IMG/VR virus record: IMGVR_UViG_3300042923_000725
Coordinates: 1 to 36,228 of that record
Source of the DNA: a virus
Strand: one strand, 5' to 3'
DNA: 36,228 bases
Both the position numbers and the translations under genes were made by a program. The notes under the pieces are model-generated. The model saw only the letters and a program-made list of their open reading frames with translations. It ran no database searches and had not been told where the DNA came from. Positions 8,290 through 15,655 of this stretch are shown here, piece after piece (position 1 is the first letter of the stretch; every line of letters begins with the position of its first letter).

Positions 8290-8618
8290 CACAAGGAGAT
8301 TTGTTTACAGCTCTTAAAACTCTCGGTATGCCGGTCGCCTATGGCGAATTTGAGAGCACACCGCAAAACCCTGCACCGGCTCCCCCATTTATAACGTATC
8401 AGTTTGCCTATTCCGGCGACATGATGGCAGACAATCACAATTACATCGGCATCGGTAATTATCAGGTCGAACTGTATACCGTCAAAAAAGACTTGGCAAA
8501 AGAAAAGCTAGTCGAAGACAAGTTGAAGGAGCTTCGACTTCCATACACCAAAGTCGAAGCGTGGCTGAATGACGAAAAGCTCCGGCAAATCATTTATGAA
8601 ATCCAATTGATCGGATAG
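8286..8618 (+). CDS. Tail terminator-like protein
   Basis: 110 residues. The pattern GMPVAYGEF, PPFITYQF, then NYQVELYTVKKDLAKEKLVEDKL and a late YTKVEAWLNDEKLRQIIYEI is that of the small tail completion/terminator proteins that cap the tail tube in Firmicutes siphoviruses. ATGA overlap with the gp10-like gene; a 14-base gap to the major tail gene. Confidence 0.75.
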   Translation: MTQGDLFTALKTLGMPVAYGEFESTPQNPAPAPPFITYQFAYSGDMMADNHNYIGIGNYQVELYTVKKDLAKEKLVEDKLKELRLPYTKVEAWLNDEKLRQIIYEIQLIG

Positions 8619-8632
8619 AAGGAGGGCAAAGC

Positions 8633-9412
8633 ATGGCGAACAAAGTTACATTTGGTTTGGAACAGGTGCATATTGCATTTGTGGACGACAGCTCGCCGAC
8701 GCAACCGGCATGGGAAACGCCGATTCCGATTCCAGGTGCGGTACGTTATACCCCGACAACGGTCGGTGAAACAAGCACGTTTTATGCAGACAATACGGCG
8801 TATTATGTGAGCAACAGCAATAACGGATATACGTCCGAATTGGAAATGGCCGACGTACCTGACGCCATTAAAGCAAGAATGTTCGGTTGGCAAATCGATA
8901 GTAACGGCATGTTGGTCGAGGTGTCGGACGGCATCGCCGAAAAATTCGCGCTCATGGGTCAAGTTCAAGGAGATCAGCGAAACCGGCGCTTTGTTCACTA
9001 TGATTGTCAAGCCAGCAGGCCAGCCAAAGAACGGACAACGACGACCGAAACGATAACACCGGCCACGGACGTTATTAACCTTGCGATATCGCCGATCTTG
9101 ATTGACGGACGGATGATCGTCAAAGGCGACATGGAACTGTCCGACACGAACACATCAGCATATAATGCCTTTTTCTCTGCCGTAACAAAACCGACATTCG
9201 GCGCGGCCAGCAAAACGGTACTTGCGGGCACGATCGCTTTGGCAAACAGCTTGACCGAAGCAAGCTACACGGTCGACTCGTGGGCGGATCTCCAGTCGAC
9301 GTTGACGTCGGCCACGGCAGTAAATGCAAACGTAAGCGCCGTACAGGCGCAAGTTGATTCGGCCAATAGCGCCCTTGTGGCGGCAATTGCCGGTCTGGTG
9401 GTGGACGTATGA
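8633..9412 (+). CDS. Major tail tube protein with C-terminal FIVAR-like domain
   Basis: 259 residues, ATG 8633 after AAGGAGGG. The N-terminal part (about 1-195) has the beta-rich major tail protein pattern: NKVTFGLEQVHIAFVDD, AVRYTPTTVGETSTFYADN and EKFALMGQVQGDQRNRRFVHYDCQ. Residues about 202-259 read LTEASYTVDSWADLQSTL followed by an alanine-rich helix pair, the pattern of FIVAR domains of Gram-positive surface proteins. About 60 such residues per subunit would decorate the outside of the tail tube. Confidence 0.9.
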   Translation: MANKVTFGLEQVHIAFVDDSSPTQPAWETPIPIPGAVRYTPTTVGETSTFYADNTAYYVSNSNNGYTSELEMADVPDAIKARMFGWQIDSNGMLVEVSDGIAEKFALMGQVQGDQRNRRFVHYDCQASRPAKERTTTTETITPATDVINLAISPILIDGRMIVKGDMELSDTNTSAYNAFFSAVTKPTFGAASKTVLAGTIALANSLTEASYTVDSWADLQSTLTSATAVNANVSAVQAQVDSANSALVAAIAGLVVDV

Positions 9413-9798
9413 GAGAGCTGAAAATCGGGGATCAAGCGGTACGAGTCAGGGCGACGCCTCTGGCTCTTTTGTTTTATAAGCAGGAGTTTCATAGCGACTT
9501 GCTCGGGGATTTGACGAAATTGACCAAACTCCTGAAGAAAGGCGCGAAACCGGATCAAGAGATCGACGAAGATTCTGTCGATCCGACTCAATTGGATTCG
9601 GTAGCGATCCTGCAACTGATATGGGCGATGGCAAAAGCGGACGCTTACGGTAAACCGTTTCCGTCATTTCTGGAATGGCTGTCAAATCTGGATTCCTTCG
9701 ACCTCTCCGACCCTGCTGTGTTGCGCGATGCCTTGGAGGAGGCCGCACACGGCTTTTTTCGTTCCGGAGTCAAACAGGGAGCGCGGAAAGCAAGATGA
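9409..9798 (+). CDS. Tail assembly chaperone, gpG-like
   Basis: 129 residues, ATGA overlap with the major tail gene. It sits between major tail and tape measure, the fixed place of the gpG/gpGT chaperones that hold the tape measure during tail assembly. The N-terminus (RELKIGDQAVRVRATPLALLFYKQEF) and the aspartate-rich middle fit the family. Near its end, codons 9754-9759 are TTT TTT followed by C, a slippery site that would lead ribosomes into the overlapping second frame. Confidence 0.85.
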   Translation: MRELKIGDQAVRVRATPLALLFYKQEFHSDLLGDLTKLTKLLKKGAKPDQEIDEDSVDPTQLDSVAILQLIWAMAKADAYGKPFPSFLEWLSNLDSFDLSDPAVLRDALEEAAHGFFRSGVKQGARKAR

Positions 9799-9985
9799 TT
9801 CGGACACAAGCAAAATCGAAATTAATCTGCTTGCGATTGGCAAAAAGGTCGGACTGAGCTTTGGCGAAATCAACAATCTGCGTGTCAGGGACTTGCTCGA
9901 TTTAGCCCGAGCGTACACGGGAGCCAAGAGCGATGAGCCGAGAGAGGCCAGTCAAGCAGACATCGACGCCTTTTACGGCAGATAG
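9728..9985 (+). CDS. Tail assembly chaperone frameshift extension (gpT-like part)
   Basis: Open frame overlapping the gpG-like gene, in the +1 (equivalently -2) frame. Its downstream portion, INLLAIGKKVGLSFGEINNL and later DLLDLARAYTG...QADIDAFYGR, is characteristic of the T part of Firmicutes chaperones. There is no credible own start: ATG 9728 has no ribosome-binding site. The likely product is a fusion made by slippage on the six Ts at 9754-9759: 117 residues from the first frame plus 74 encoded from 9761, 191 in total. Lambda-type chaperones use -1, so the geometry here is unusual. Confidence 0.75.
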   Translation: MPWRRPHTAFFVPESNRERGKQDDSDTSKIEINLLAIGKKVGLSFGEINNLRVRDLLDLARAYTGAKSDEPREASQADIDAFYGR

Positions 9986-9997
9986 GACGGTGACGGT

Positions 9998-12238
9998 TTG
10001 GCCGAGACAATAAAAGGGATCAACGTCGTGATAGGGTCGGACACGACCGGCCTGTCTGCTGCCCTATCGGACGTAAACAAACGAAGTCGGGACATTCAAT
10101 CCGAGTTGAAGGAAGTCGAACGGCTGCTGAAGTTTGACCCGTCAAACACGGAATTACTTGCCCAAAAGCAAAAGCTGCTCGGAGACGCCGTAGACAATAC
10201 GGCCGAAAAGCTCAATCGTTTACGGGAAGCGCAGAAGCAAGTCGAGGAGCAGTTCAAGCGCGGCGAAATATCCGAAGGCCAGTATCGCGCCTTTCAACGC
10301 GAGGTCGCCAAAACCGAGCAAGAGCTGCGGAGCCTTGAAGGCAGACTCGACGAAACTGGCAAGGCGTTTCAAGGCGCAGGCAAAGACGCCGAAGCAGCAG
10401 CCAACAAGATCAAGCGGGCGGGCGACAGCTTAAAGGGTGTCGGTGAAAAGGCGGCGCTTAGTATCACGGCCCCGATCGTCGGAATCGCGGCTCTTGCAAC
10501 GGAAGGTACGGAAGAGTTCCGGAAATTCACGGCCCGATTAGCGACGAACGCGGAAATGGCCGGGGCCAGCATGGAGGACATGGAAAAATCCCTCCGTGAT
10601 GTTTACGCGGTGACCGGCGAACTGGACTCCGGTGTCGAAGGCTTATCAAACTTGCTCGCTGCCGGATTCAAAGGCGACACCTTCAGCGAAGCGCTCGATG
10701 CGATAACGGGCGCGGCAATCAAGTTTTCTGACACGCTGAAGTTTGAGGGGATCGCTGACGGCTTGCAGGAGACATTGGCGACCGGCGCAGCCATTGGGCC
10801 ATTTGCGGAACTGCTGGAACGGTCAGGCGTCAATCTGGATACGTTTAACGCGGGGCTGACCGAGGCGATCGCCAACGGCCAGCAGCAGCAATACGTCTTG
10901 CAGCAGCTTGCCGATCTCGGCTTGGCCGAAGTCAACGAGGCGTATCGTGAAAACAACAAGGAATTGGTCGAAAACGCAAACGCTCAGTTCGAATTGCAAG
11001 CAGCGCTGTCCGAGTTGGGGGCCATTATACTCCCGATCGTGACGGCAATCGTCGGGGCTGTTGCGGGGCTTGTCGGTTGGTTTAACCAATTGGACAGCGG
11101 GACCAAAACGGCGATACTGACGCTTGTTGGTTTCGGGGCGGCGATTGGACCGATCTTAATCATAATTGGGCAACTCATCACGTCCATCGGGGCCATATCA
11201 AGCGTTTTCGCGGCTGCCGGGGGTGCTTCAGGATTATTTGGCGCGGCACTCGCGGCCATAACCGGTCCGATCGGGATTGCGGTCGCGGCTATTGCCGGGT
11301 TGATTGCGATCTTTGTGTCCTTGTACAAGCACAATGAGGATTTCCGGGTCGGTGTTCAGCGGATTTGGGATCAGATTAAAACTGCTTTCAAGACGGCGCT
11401 TGATGCCATAAAACAGACGGTCGACACCGTGATTCGTGCCGTTACGGGATTCGTCAAATCCGAATTGGATGAATTGAAACAGTTTTGGGATGAAAACGGA
11501 GATGCGATCATTGCGATCGTCAAAGCAACATTCGACCTCATCAAAAACTATATCGACATCCAGCTTGCAGGGATCAAAGCGATTTTTCAGGCTGTATGGC
11601 CAGCCATTGAAGCGGCCGTAAAGATCGCGTGGGAAGGCATCAAATTCGTCATTTCGAGCGCCCTTGACATCATCAAGGGGGTTATTTCGGCTTTTGTGAA
11701 GGTCCTGAAAGGTGACTGGCGCGGAGCTTGGGACGATATTGAAGGGATATTCGAAGACGTTTGGAACAACATCGAAACGTTTTTGAAAAACATCGATTTG
11801 GTGCAGATCGGCAAGGACATCATGCAGGGCTTAATTAACGGCATCACGACGATGATCGGGGCAATCAAATCTGCGGTATCCAACGTCGCCTCGACCGTAA
11901 CAGGTGGCTTAAAAAGTGCACTCGGCATTCAATCCCCCTCCAAAGTGACGCGGCAACTCGGGGAGTATACTGGCGAGGGTTTTGCGATCGGGATCGGAAA
12001 CACTGTCGCGGATGTCCGGCAACAAGCGGCGAATATGGCGGCAGCGACAACTGGTGCGTTGTCCGGGGTTTCGTCGCCCTCCCTCCAGTCCGGGGGGCTA
12101 GGCGGCGGGACGTTCAACTTCGAAGGATTGTTCGCCGGGTCAACCTTTATTGTACGAAACGACAATGACCCTAAAATGATCGCTTTGGAGTTATTCAATT
12201 TGCAACAAAACGCGGTAAGGGGGGCGGCGGTGCGGTGA
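9998..12238 (+). CDS. Tape measure protein
   Basis: 746 residues from TTG 9998. A coiled-coil N-terminal third (about 25-140) has the NKRSRDIQSELKEVERLLKF pattern common in Firmicutes tape measures, followed by hydrophobic stretches (about 340-450, several potential membrane spans) and alternating helices to the C-terminus. It sets tail length and enters the cell envelope with the DNA. At about 1.5 angstrom per residue this predicts a tail near 110 nm (family rule, inference). Its C-terminal GTG-TGA overlap couples it to the distal tail gene. Confidence 0.95.
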   Translation: MAETIKGINVVIGSDTTGLSAALSDVNKRSRDIQSELKEVERLLKFDPSNTELLAQKQKLLGDAVDNTAEKLNRLREAQKQVEEQFKRGEISEGQYRAFQREVAKTEQELRSLEGRLDETGKAFQGAGKDAEAAANKIKRAGDSLKGVGEKAALSITAPIVGIAALATEGTEEFRKFTARLATNAEMAGASMEDMEKSLRDVYAVTGELDSGVEGLSNLLAAGFKGDTFSEALDAITGAAIKFSDTLKFEGIADGLQETLATGAAIGPFAELLERSGVNLDTFNAGLTEAIANGQQQQYVLQQLADLGLAEVNEAYRENNKELVENANAQFELQAALSELGAIILPIVTAIVGAVAGLVGWFNQLDSGTKTAILTLVGFGAAIGPILIIIGQLITSIGAISSVFAAAGGASGLFGAALAAITGPIGIAVAAIAGLIAIFVSLYKHNEDFRVGVQRIWDQIKTAFKTALDAIKQTVDTVIRAVTGFVKSELDELKQFWDENGDAIIAIVKATFDLIKNYIDIQLAGIKAIFQAVWPAIEAAVKIAWEGIKFVISSALDIIKGVISAFVKVLKGDWRGAWDDIEGIFEDVWNNIETFLKNIDLVQIGKDIMQGLINGITTMIGAIKSAVSNVASTVTGGLKSALGIQSPSKVTRQLGEYTGEGFAIGIGNTVADVRQQAANMAAATTGALSGVSSPSLQSGGLGGGTFNFEGLFAGSTFIVRNDNDPKMIALELFNLQQNAVRGAAVR

Positions 12239-13041
12239 TAAACGGCGGTTTCACACTTGGGGGCAAGACGGCCAAAGAGTTAGGCATTATCATGGTAAGC
12301 ACCTCCCGTCGCCCGATCCTTCCGAATACAGTCGATCGCACACTAACGATACCAGGACGCAACGGTGCATGGGATTACGGGGCCGATGTCGGACCGAGGC
12401 AAATACAACTCGATTGTGCTGTCATGCAGCAAAATGCGTACAATTTGCAGAGCACGGTTGAATCCGTGGCCTCTCTTTTGGTTGACGGATTCGGTAAACC
12501 ACGCACCCTTGAACTGGTCTTCGACCTACGTCCTGACCGGTTTTTCAGGGTGCGCTATGTGGGTTCGTTGGACATTGAACGTATTATCGGATTCGGGCGC
12601 TTCACGCTGCCATTGCTGGCGTTTGATCCGTTTGCATATAGCTTGTATAGTGTCGACGAAATCAATGTGGACAGCCCCATTCCAGTCGATACTGACATTT
12701 CCGTAGACGCCACATATGAATTTTCCGTTAACGGCCCCACGACGCTAAACATCGACAACTTCGGCAAACTCTACGTGCAACCGATCATTGAAATCTCGGG
12801 ATCATTCACTACCTTGACCATCACGACAAATGGAAAGACATTGGCCTATAACGCAGCAATATCTGGGCAAACGCTTATTATTGACTGCGATAAATATACA
12901 GCAAAAATCAGTAACACGAATGTGTTGGGTAATGTGTCAGGGGAGTTTCCGGTATTCACCACGGGCAACAATGTTGTAAACATTGGCGGAAGCGGACTGG
13001 ACCTATCGATCACATTCAAATACAGACTTAAGTTTGCGTAA
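12235..13041 (+). CDS. Distal tail protein (Dit, siphovirus tail component)
   Basis: 268 residues from GTG 12235, 4-base overlap with the tape measure stop. It begins with the family pattern GGFTLGGKTAKELGIIMVS, then RTLTIPGRNGAWDYGADVGPR and FRVRYVGSLDIERIIGFGRF, as in SPP1 gp19.1-like proteins, with a C-terminal beta-rich galectin-like part. Dit forms the hexameric hub linking tail tube and adsorption apparatus. Confidence 0.92.
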   Translation: MINGGFTLGGKTAKELGIIMVSTSRRPILPNTVDRTLTIPGRNGAWDYGADVGPRQIQLDCAVMQQNAYNLQSTVESVASLLVDGFGKPRTLELVFDLRPDRFFRVRYVGSLDIERIIGFGRFTLPLLAFDPFAYSLYSVDEINVDSPIPVDTDISVDATYEFSVNGPTTLNIDNFGKLYVQPIIEISGSFTTLTITTNGKTLAYNAAISGQTLIIDCDKYTAKISNTNVLGNVSGEFPVFTTGNNVVNIGGSGLDLSITFKYRLKFA

Positions 13042-13053
13042 GGGGAGCGGACT

Positions 13054-14940
13054 ATGATAAAAGTCTACAACCAATCCATGCAAATCGTCGCCTACCTCGA
13101 AAACGCCTTTGCAATCGGATACGAGACGCCGCTGAATACGATTTGGCCGGCGTCTTTTTCGTTACCGGCCAATGATCCGAAAAACGCTGAATGCTTGCCT
13201 CTGCGCTTCGTGGAGATAGACGACAACGGCGAGCACATCGGACTATTCCGGATCATCCCGACGAGCACGCGGCGAGCGGATGGCGGGGCAACCATTACAT
13301 ATCAATGCGAACATGTCTTGGCGACCCTGTTGGACGACGTGATGTTTCAATACCATACCGTCGGCAATTTAGGCGTGTATACGGTGGACGTGCTCGAATA
13401 CATTCTTGACCGGCAGACCGTGCAACGGTGGCAACTGGGCGACGTGAGCTTCGCCAGACAGTTCGAATACAATTGGGAGAATGAAAACCTATTGTCTGCT
13501 CTATTCAGCGTCCCACGGCCGTTTGTGGACGCGTATATGTGGACGTGGGATACAAGCAGCTATCCATGGACACTCAACCTTGTGGAACCCCCTGCGGGCG
13601 TTGAGGCGTACATCCGATACGGTAAAAACCTTCGCGGCATTACGAAAGAGGTCGACCCTCGGAATTTGTGTACGCGGATATACGGATTGGGGTATGGGGA
13701 AGGGGTCAACCAGCTTAATTTCGCGGAGTTAAACGGCGGTTTTCCTTATTTGGATGCGAACACACAAGCGCTATATGGGGTTGTCTCACAAATATTCGTC
13801 GATCGTCGCATAGAGTATCCGGAAACGCTGCTCGCCCGCTGTCAGGCGATCTTGAACGAGTTGAAGACACCGCGCGTCACATACACCGTCGATGCGGCGG
13901 AACTTTTCGCATTAACCGGCGATCCGATCGATAAATTTCGGACTGGCACGGAAGTACGGGTGATTGATGAGGATTTGGGCATTGATATCGTTGCTCGTGT
14001 GGTCAATGTCGGGAAACGCGATGTTCGCAGCGCTCCAGGTGATGTCAAAATCGAAATCGCCAATCGGGTACAGGATATTGCAACAGCCTTCGCAGACTTA
14101 GATCGTCGTATGCGGATCAACGAGACGTATGCACAAGGGGCGACCAACCTGGATAGTCATGATTTCATGGATAACTGCGATCCGGACCATCCGGCGGTTT
14201 TAAAGTTTTATATCCCCGAAGAAACGGCTCGAATTAATAAGTTGACCCTATCGTATGAGGTCGCAGCATTTCGGGCGTATAGTAAGGCTATAGAGGCAGC
14301 GCCTGCGACCACATCGGGACCGAGTAGCACGACGACAACTGCGAGCGGAGGGGCGACCACATCGGGACCGAGTAGCGCAACGACTACTGCGGGCGGCGGC
14401 GGTGAAACCATCTCGTTTGCTTCAAGAGGTACTATTAACTTCAGCGTCCTAGCTCCTAGTTTTATAAAAGGAAACGGTGAACATAATCACGGAGGTACAA
14501 CAGGGACCATACCAACACAAAGTCCGGATCACGTCCATGGGACATTTGACGCAGGATTCCACGGTCACGATATGTATGATTTCCAACTATCTCTGCCAGA
14601 GCACGATCATGATATGCCTCATACTCATAGTATCGGACCTCATACTCATGGTATGGATCATACGCATGCCATACCTGCTCACACGCACGGTATCGAGTAC
14701 GGGATATTTGAAGGACCAACGCCCACGGCAGTCGAAATCCAGGTTGATGGGAGCTTGATATCCGGGCTCGGGACGAGCGCTCAGGACGTGGACATCATTC
14801 CTCATTTATCGAAGGATGGCGCTGGCAAGGTAACACGTGGCTGGCACGAAATAAAAATAACGCCCAATACTCTTGGGCGCATCGTAGCAAACGTAAACTC
14901 TCAAATCTTTGTTCAATCCCGAGGAGGCGGGGATTACTGA
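13054..14940 (+). CDS. Tail-associated protein with prophage endopeptidase tail domain; His-rich C-terminus
   Basis: 628 residues, ATG 13054 after AGGGGAGCGG. The N-terminal 370 residues match the Tal/prophage-tail family (DNGEHIGLFRIIPTSTRR, TYQCEHVLATLLDD). Residues about 417-449 are two copies of a Thr/Ser/Gly-rich 16-residue repeat (24 bases exact, period 48 bp). Residues about 475-548 carry eight HxH motifs (HNH, HVH, HGH, HDH, then four HTH), a pattern that binds iron in the T4 long tail fibre tip. The tail ends in a beta-rich region. Its stop overlaps the end of the antisense gene by 7 bases. The repeat and His-rich parts are less GC-rich and look inserted. Confidence 0.9.
   Translation: MIKVYNQSMQIVAYLENAFAIGYETPLNTIWPASFSLPANDPKNAECLPLRFVEIDDNGEHIGLFRIIPTSTRRADGGATITYQCEHVLATLLDDVMFQYHTVGNLGVYTVDVLEYILDRQTVQRWQLGDVSFARQFEYNWENENLLSALFSVPRPFVDAYMWTWDTSSYPWTLNLVEPPAGVEAYIRYGKNLRGITKEVDPRNLCTRIYGLGYGEGVNQLNFAELNGGFPYLDANTQALYGVVSQIFVDRRIEYPETLLARCQAILNELKTPRVTYTVDAAELFALTGDPIDKFRTGTEVRVIDEDLGIDIVARVVNVGKRDVRSAPGDVKIEIANRVQDIATAFADLDRRMRINETYAQGATNLDSHDFMDNCDPDHPAVLKFYIPEETARINKLTLSYEVAAFRAYSKAIEAAPATTSGPSSTTTTASGGATTSGPSSATTTAGGGGETISFASRGTINFSVLAPSFIKGNGEHNHGGTTGTIPTQSPDHVHGTFDAGFHGHDMYDFQLSLPEHDHDMPHTHSIGPHTHGMDHTHAIPAHTHGIEYGIFEGPTPTAVEIQVDGSLISGLGTSAQDVDIIPHLSKDGAGKVTRGWHEIKITPNTLGRIVANVNSQIFVQSRGGGDY
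14305..14400 (+). repeat. Two tandem 48-bp repeats in the tail gene
   Basis: 24 identical bases at 14305-14328 and 14353-14376 (GCGACCACATCGGGACCGAG and the next four bases), period 48 bp or 16 codons, encoding a Thr/Ser/Gly linker. The number of copies could vary by slippage without changing frame. Confidence 0.8.
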
Positions 14941-15539
14941 TCGCGCATGTTTTTGTACACGTTGTTCCAATCTGAGATGTTCATATAGACATCAATATCA
15001 CTGCTCTGACTAGTACTGCGATACATTTTTATTTCCCCATAAGTAGTTTTAATAATGTCTGGCTGTTCGATCGTTCCTTTTATGTGTTTGAAGTCGATTG
15101 GCAATCTAGTATCGCCTTTTTGAATCCCGACGAATCCATCTTGTACGAAAGATACGATCAAACCGTCCTTCTCTGCGATTGTTCGCAATGATGCATATTC
15201 TTCTGTAATTGTCATCACATTGTCAACCCCTTTCGGTATTTCGTATGTCGTTCCTCCGACGCTTCCTGCGCCGGTACTGATGCCGTTATCTAACTTAATT
15301 GTACGACTATCGGCATCATATTCCAAGCCAAATCCTAGTAGACCGGCGACTTCGCGGACCGGCAAGTAGGACGTACCGTCGACGACTAGCGGATCGGTGG
15401 CGAGTTTCTTTTCCGACCCGTTCACGATGAAGTTGAACTTTGCGAATACAGCTTGAACCGTATCATTGGTTGCGGCTACTGCTGTTCCGGCCGATCCGAT
15501 TAGGAGGCCAAGAGTGAGAGCGGCCACGGTCTTTTTCAT
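14934..15539 (-). CDS. Secreted stalk-domain protein (copper amine oxidase N-terminal-like), moron
   Basis: 201 residues from ATG 15539 (an upstream in-frame start at 15632 would bury the signal peptide). Residues 1-23 are a clear signal peptide (MKKTVAALTLGLLIG..., cleavage after VAA). Residues about 28-86 form the copper amine oxidase-like/stalk domain (VFAKFNFIVNG, LVVDGTSYLPVREVAGLLG, YDADSRTIKL), common in Paenibacillaceae surface proteins. The rest (about 100-201) is unassigned. The gene lies antisense inside the tail module, with its own extended -10 promoter and GGGAG ribosome-binding site. This is the classical layout of a lysogenic conversion gene expressed from the prophage. Confidence 0.85.
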   Translation of the reverse strand: MKKTVAALTLGLLIGSAGTAVAATNDTVQAVFAKFNFIVNGSEKKLATDPLVVDGTSYLPVREVAGLLGFGLEYDADSRTIKLDNGISTGAGSVGGTTYEIPKGVDNVMTITEEYASLRTIAEKDGLIVSFVQDGFVGIQKGDTRLPIDFKHIKGTIEQPDIIKTTYGEIKMYRSTSQSSDIDVYMNISDWNNVYKNMRDQ

Positions 15540-15566
15540 GAATCTATCAACTCCCTTTTTAATCGC

Positions 15567-15575
15567 AGTATACCA
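15567..15575 (-). promoter_or_regulatory. Extended -10 promoter of the stalk-domain gene
   Basis: Read on the minus strand: TGGTATACT, that is TGn plus TATACT (-10 at 15567-15572). The -35 is poor, as usual for extended -10 promoters. Transcription would start near 15560, leaving about 20 bases of leader. CCGAG/CTCGG (15583-15598) forms a small dyad just upstream and could be an operator. Confidence 0.55.
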
Positions 15576-15655
15576 TATATTACCGAGAACGACCTCGGAT
15601 AGTTTCATCGGGGATATTTTATTTTCCTGCAAAGCGCAGATAGGAGGAATGACCT

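Noticed and set aside
9675-9857. ORF in the -1 frame of the tail chaperone overlap
   Set aside because: A -1 shift would lead into a composition-poor frame ending at 9857, whereas the conserved T-like sequence lies in the +1/-2 frame.
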